Shown here piece by piece: positions 5,562-6,135 of a stretch of DNA of 6,135 nucleotides. The DNA comes from an uncultured Ruminococcus sp. GTDB taxonomy: Bacteria > Bacillota > Clostridia > Oscillospirales > Ruminococcaceae. Positions within the stretch are counted from its first letter, which is position 1, and every line of letters starts with the position of its first letter. The stretch covers positions 1-6,135 of the forward strand of contig CAJTYV010000085.1 of NCBI GenBank assembly GCA_910584195.1, written 5' to 3'. The notes beneath the pieces are model-generated. The model had not been told where the DNA came from, did no database searches, and saw nothing but the letters and a program-made list of their open reading frames with translations. Position numbers and translations under genes: made by a program.

Positions 5562-6135
5562 ATGAATCAAATGAAGATTGGAGCCTTTATTTCCGAACGC
5601 CGGAAAGCAAAAGGCTGGACACAAAGTCAGTTGGCAGAAAAGCTGGAAATAACCGATAAGGCTGTTTCAAAATGGGAAACAGGACGGTCTATGCCGGATT
5701 TGTCTTTGTTTATGCCTTTATGCACTCTTTTAGACGTTACTCTGAATGAACTATTTGCGGGTGAGTGCATTGCAGAAGAAAAATTGAAAGAAAAAGCAGA
5801 TGAGGTACTTATGGACGTGATTACAAATTGGTTAGGACATGATAAATGGGAAGCAAAAGAATGTGATATAGCAACCCGAAATGTTTTGGAAGTTGAAAAT
5901 GTTTCCAAACTCTATGAAACGGAAAATAATTCTGTATTAGCTGTAAATGACGTAAGTTTTCAGATACCGCACGGCAGCTTTGTTGGAATTATGGGGGCTT
6001 CCGGTTCCGGGAAAACAACATTGCTTAATTTAATAGCCACAATAGACAAGCCAACAAATGGGACGATACGGATAAGCGGACAGAATATAGTGGATATACC
6101 AGACGAAGCTGCCGCAGAATTTCGCCGCAGACATT
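5562..6135 (+). CDS. XRE-type helix-turn-helix regulator fused to ABC transporter ATPase (partial at right edge)
   Basis: The frame is uninterrupted from the ATG at 5562 (or the adjacent 5559) to the right edge, 191 complete codons. Residues 5-66 form a classic XRE/Cro-like DNA-binding domain (IGAFISERRKAKGWTQ, LEITDKAVSKWETG, then LLDVTLNELFAGE). A charged linker (67-106) with WLGHDKWEAKE follows. From about 107 (RNVLEVENVSKLYE) the sequence becomes an ABC ATPase of the kind that drives FtsX-like permeases (MacB/BceA group): A-loop Tyr, Walker A GASGSGKT at 145-152, ATIDKPTNGTI and AEFRRRH. The Q-loop, signature motif and Walker B lie beyond the window. BceAB-type transporters in Firmicutes commonly export or sense peptide antibiotics such as bacitracin, so an adjacent permease gene is expected. 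DNA binding and ATPase in one chain suggest that transporter state could feed directly into autoregulation; that is inference. A sequencing frameshift joining two genes is possible, but the linker reads cleanly. Confidence 0.88.
   Translation, partial: MNQMKIGAFISERRKAKGWTQSQLAEKLEITDKAVSKWETGRSMPDLSLFMPLCTLLDVTLNELFAGECIAEEKLKEKADEVLMDVITNWLGHDKWEAKECDIATRNVLEVENVSKLYETENNSVLAVNDVSFQIPHGSFVGIMGASGSGKTTLLNLIATIDKPTNGTIRISGQNIVDIPDEAAAEFRRRH

Noticed and set aside
5627..5908. 93-residue minus-strand frame
   Set aside because: It is an antisense shadow of the XRE helix-turn-helix and linker coding sequence.

Overview
The window looks like accessory (defence-type) DNA from a low-to-moderate GC Bacillota, most likely a gut clostridium of the Lachnospiraceae type. 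This is inferred from strong GGAGG-type ribosome binding sites, the codon style, and the family flavour of the HsdM, Fic and XRE proteins. No rRNA, tRNA, CRISPR array or insertion sequence is visible.

Left third (1-2711): a type I restriction-modification locus. hsdM (minus strand) is followed, with an 11-bp overlap, by an hsdS that ends after a single target recognition domain (TRD). Facing it tail to tail on the plus strand is the second half of an hsdS, running in from beyond the left edge. A perfect 14-bp inverted repeat (1-14 and 683-696) encodes the same Asn-Glu-Asn-Leu in both pieces and encloses the plus-strand TRD. Inverting 15-682 would join the minus-strand TRD1 in frame to this TRD2 and give a normal HsdS of about 393 residues. 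The layout is that of a phase-variable DNA-specificity switch. Neither hsdR nor the recombinase is in the window.

Middle (2712-4914): the hsdMS promoter region; a small decayed ORF with a LysM-like motif; a Fic-family gene with an intact active-site motif but apparently missing about 60 internal residues and a proper start; then a 346-residue protein that I read as a PD-(D/E)XK-type nuclease with a C-terminal topoisomerase-like zinc finger. All are on the minus strand. The Fic remnant lies 19 nt downstream of the nuclease-like gene.

Right part (4915-6135): a 640-bp divergent intergenic region with a candidate promoter for the nuclease-like gene and a 9-bp hairpin/operator-like palindrome. 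It is followed by a plus-strand gene, cut by the right edge, that fuses an XRE-type helix-turn-helix repressor domain to the start of an ABC-transporter ATPase in one uninterrupted reading frame. An FtsX-like permease would be expected just beyond the window.

The two strongest points are the invertible hsdS and the XRE-ABC ATPase fusion. The Fic and LysM remnants suggest a region undergoing decay.
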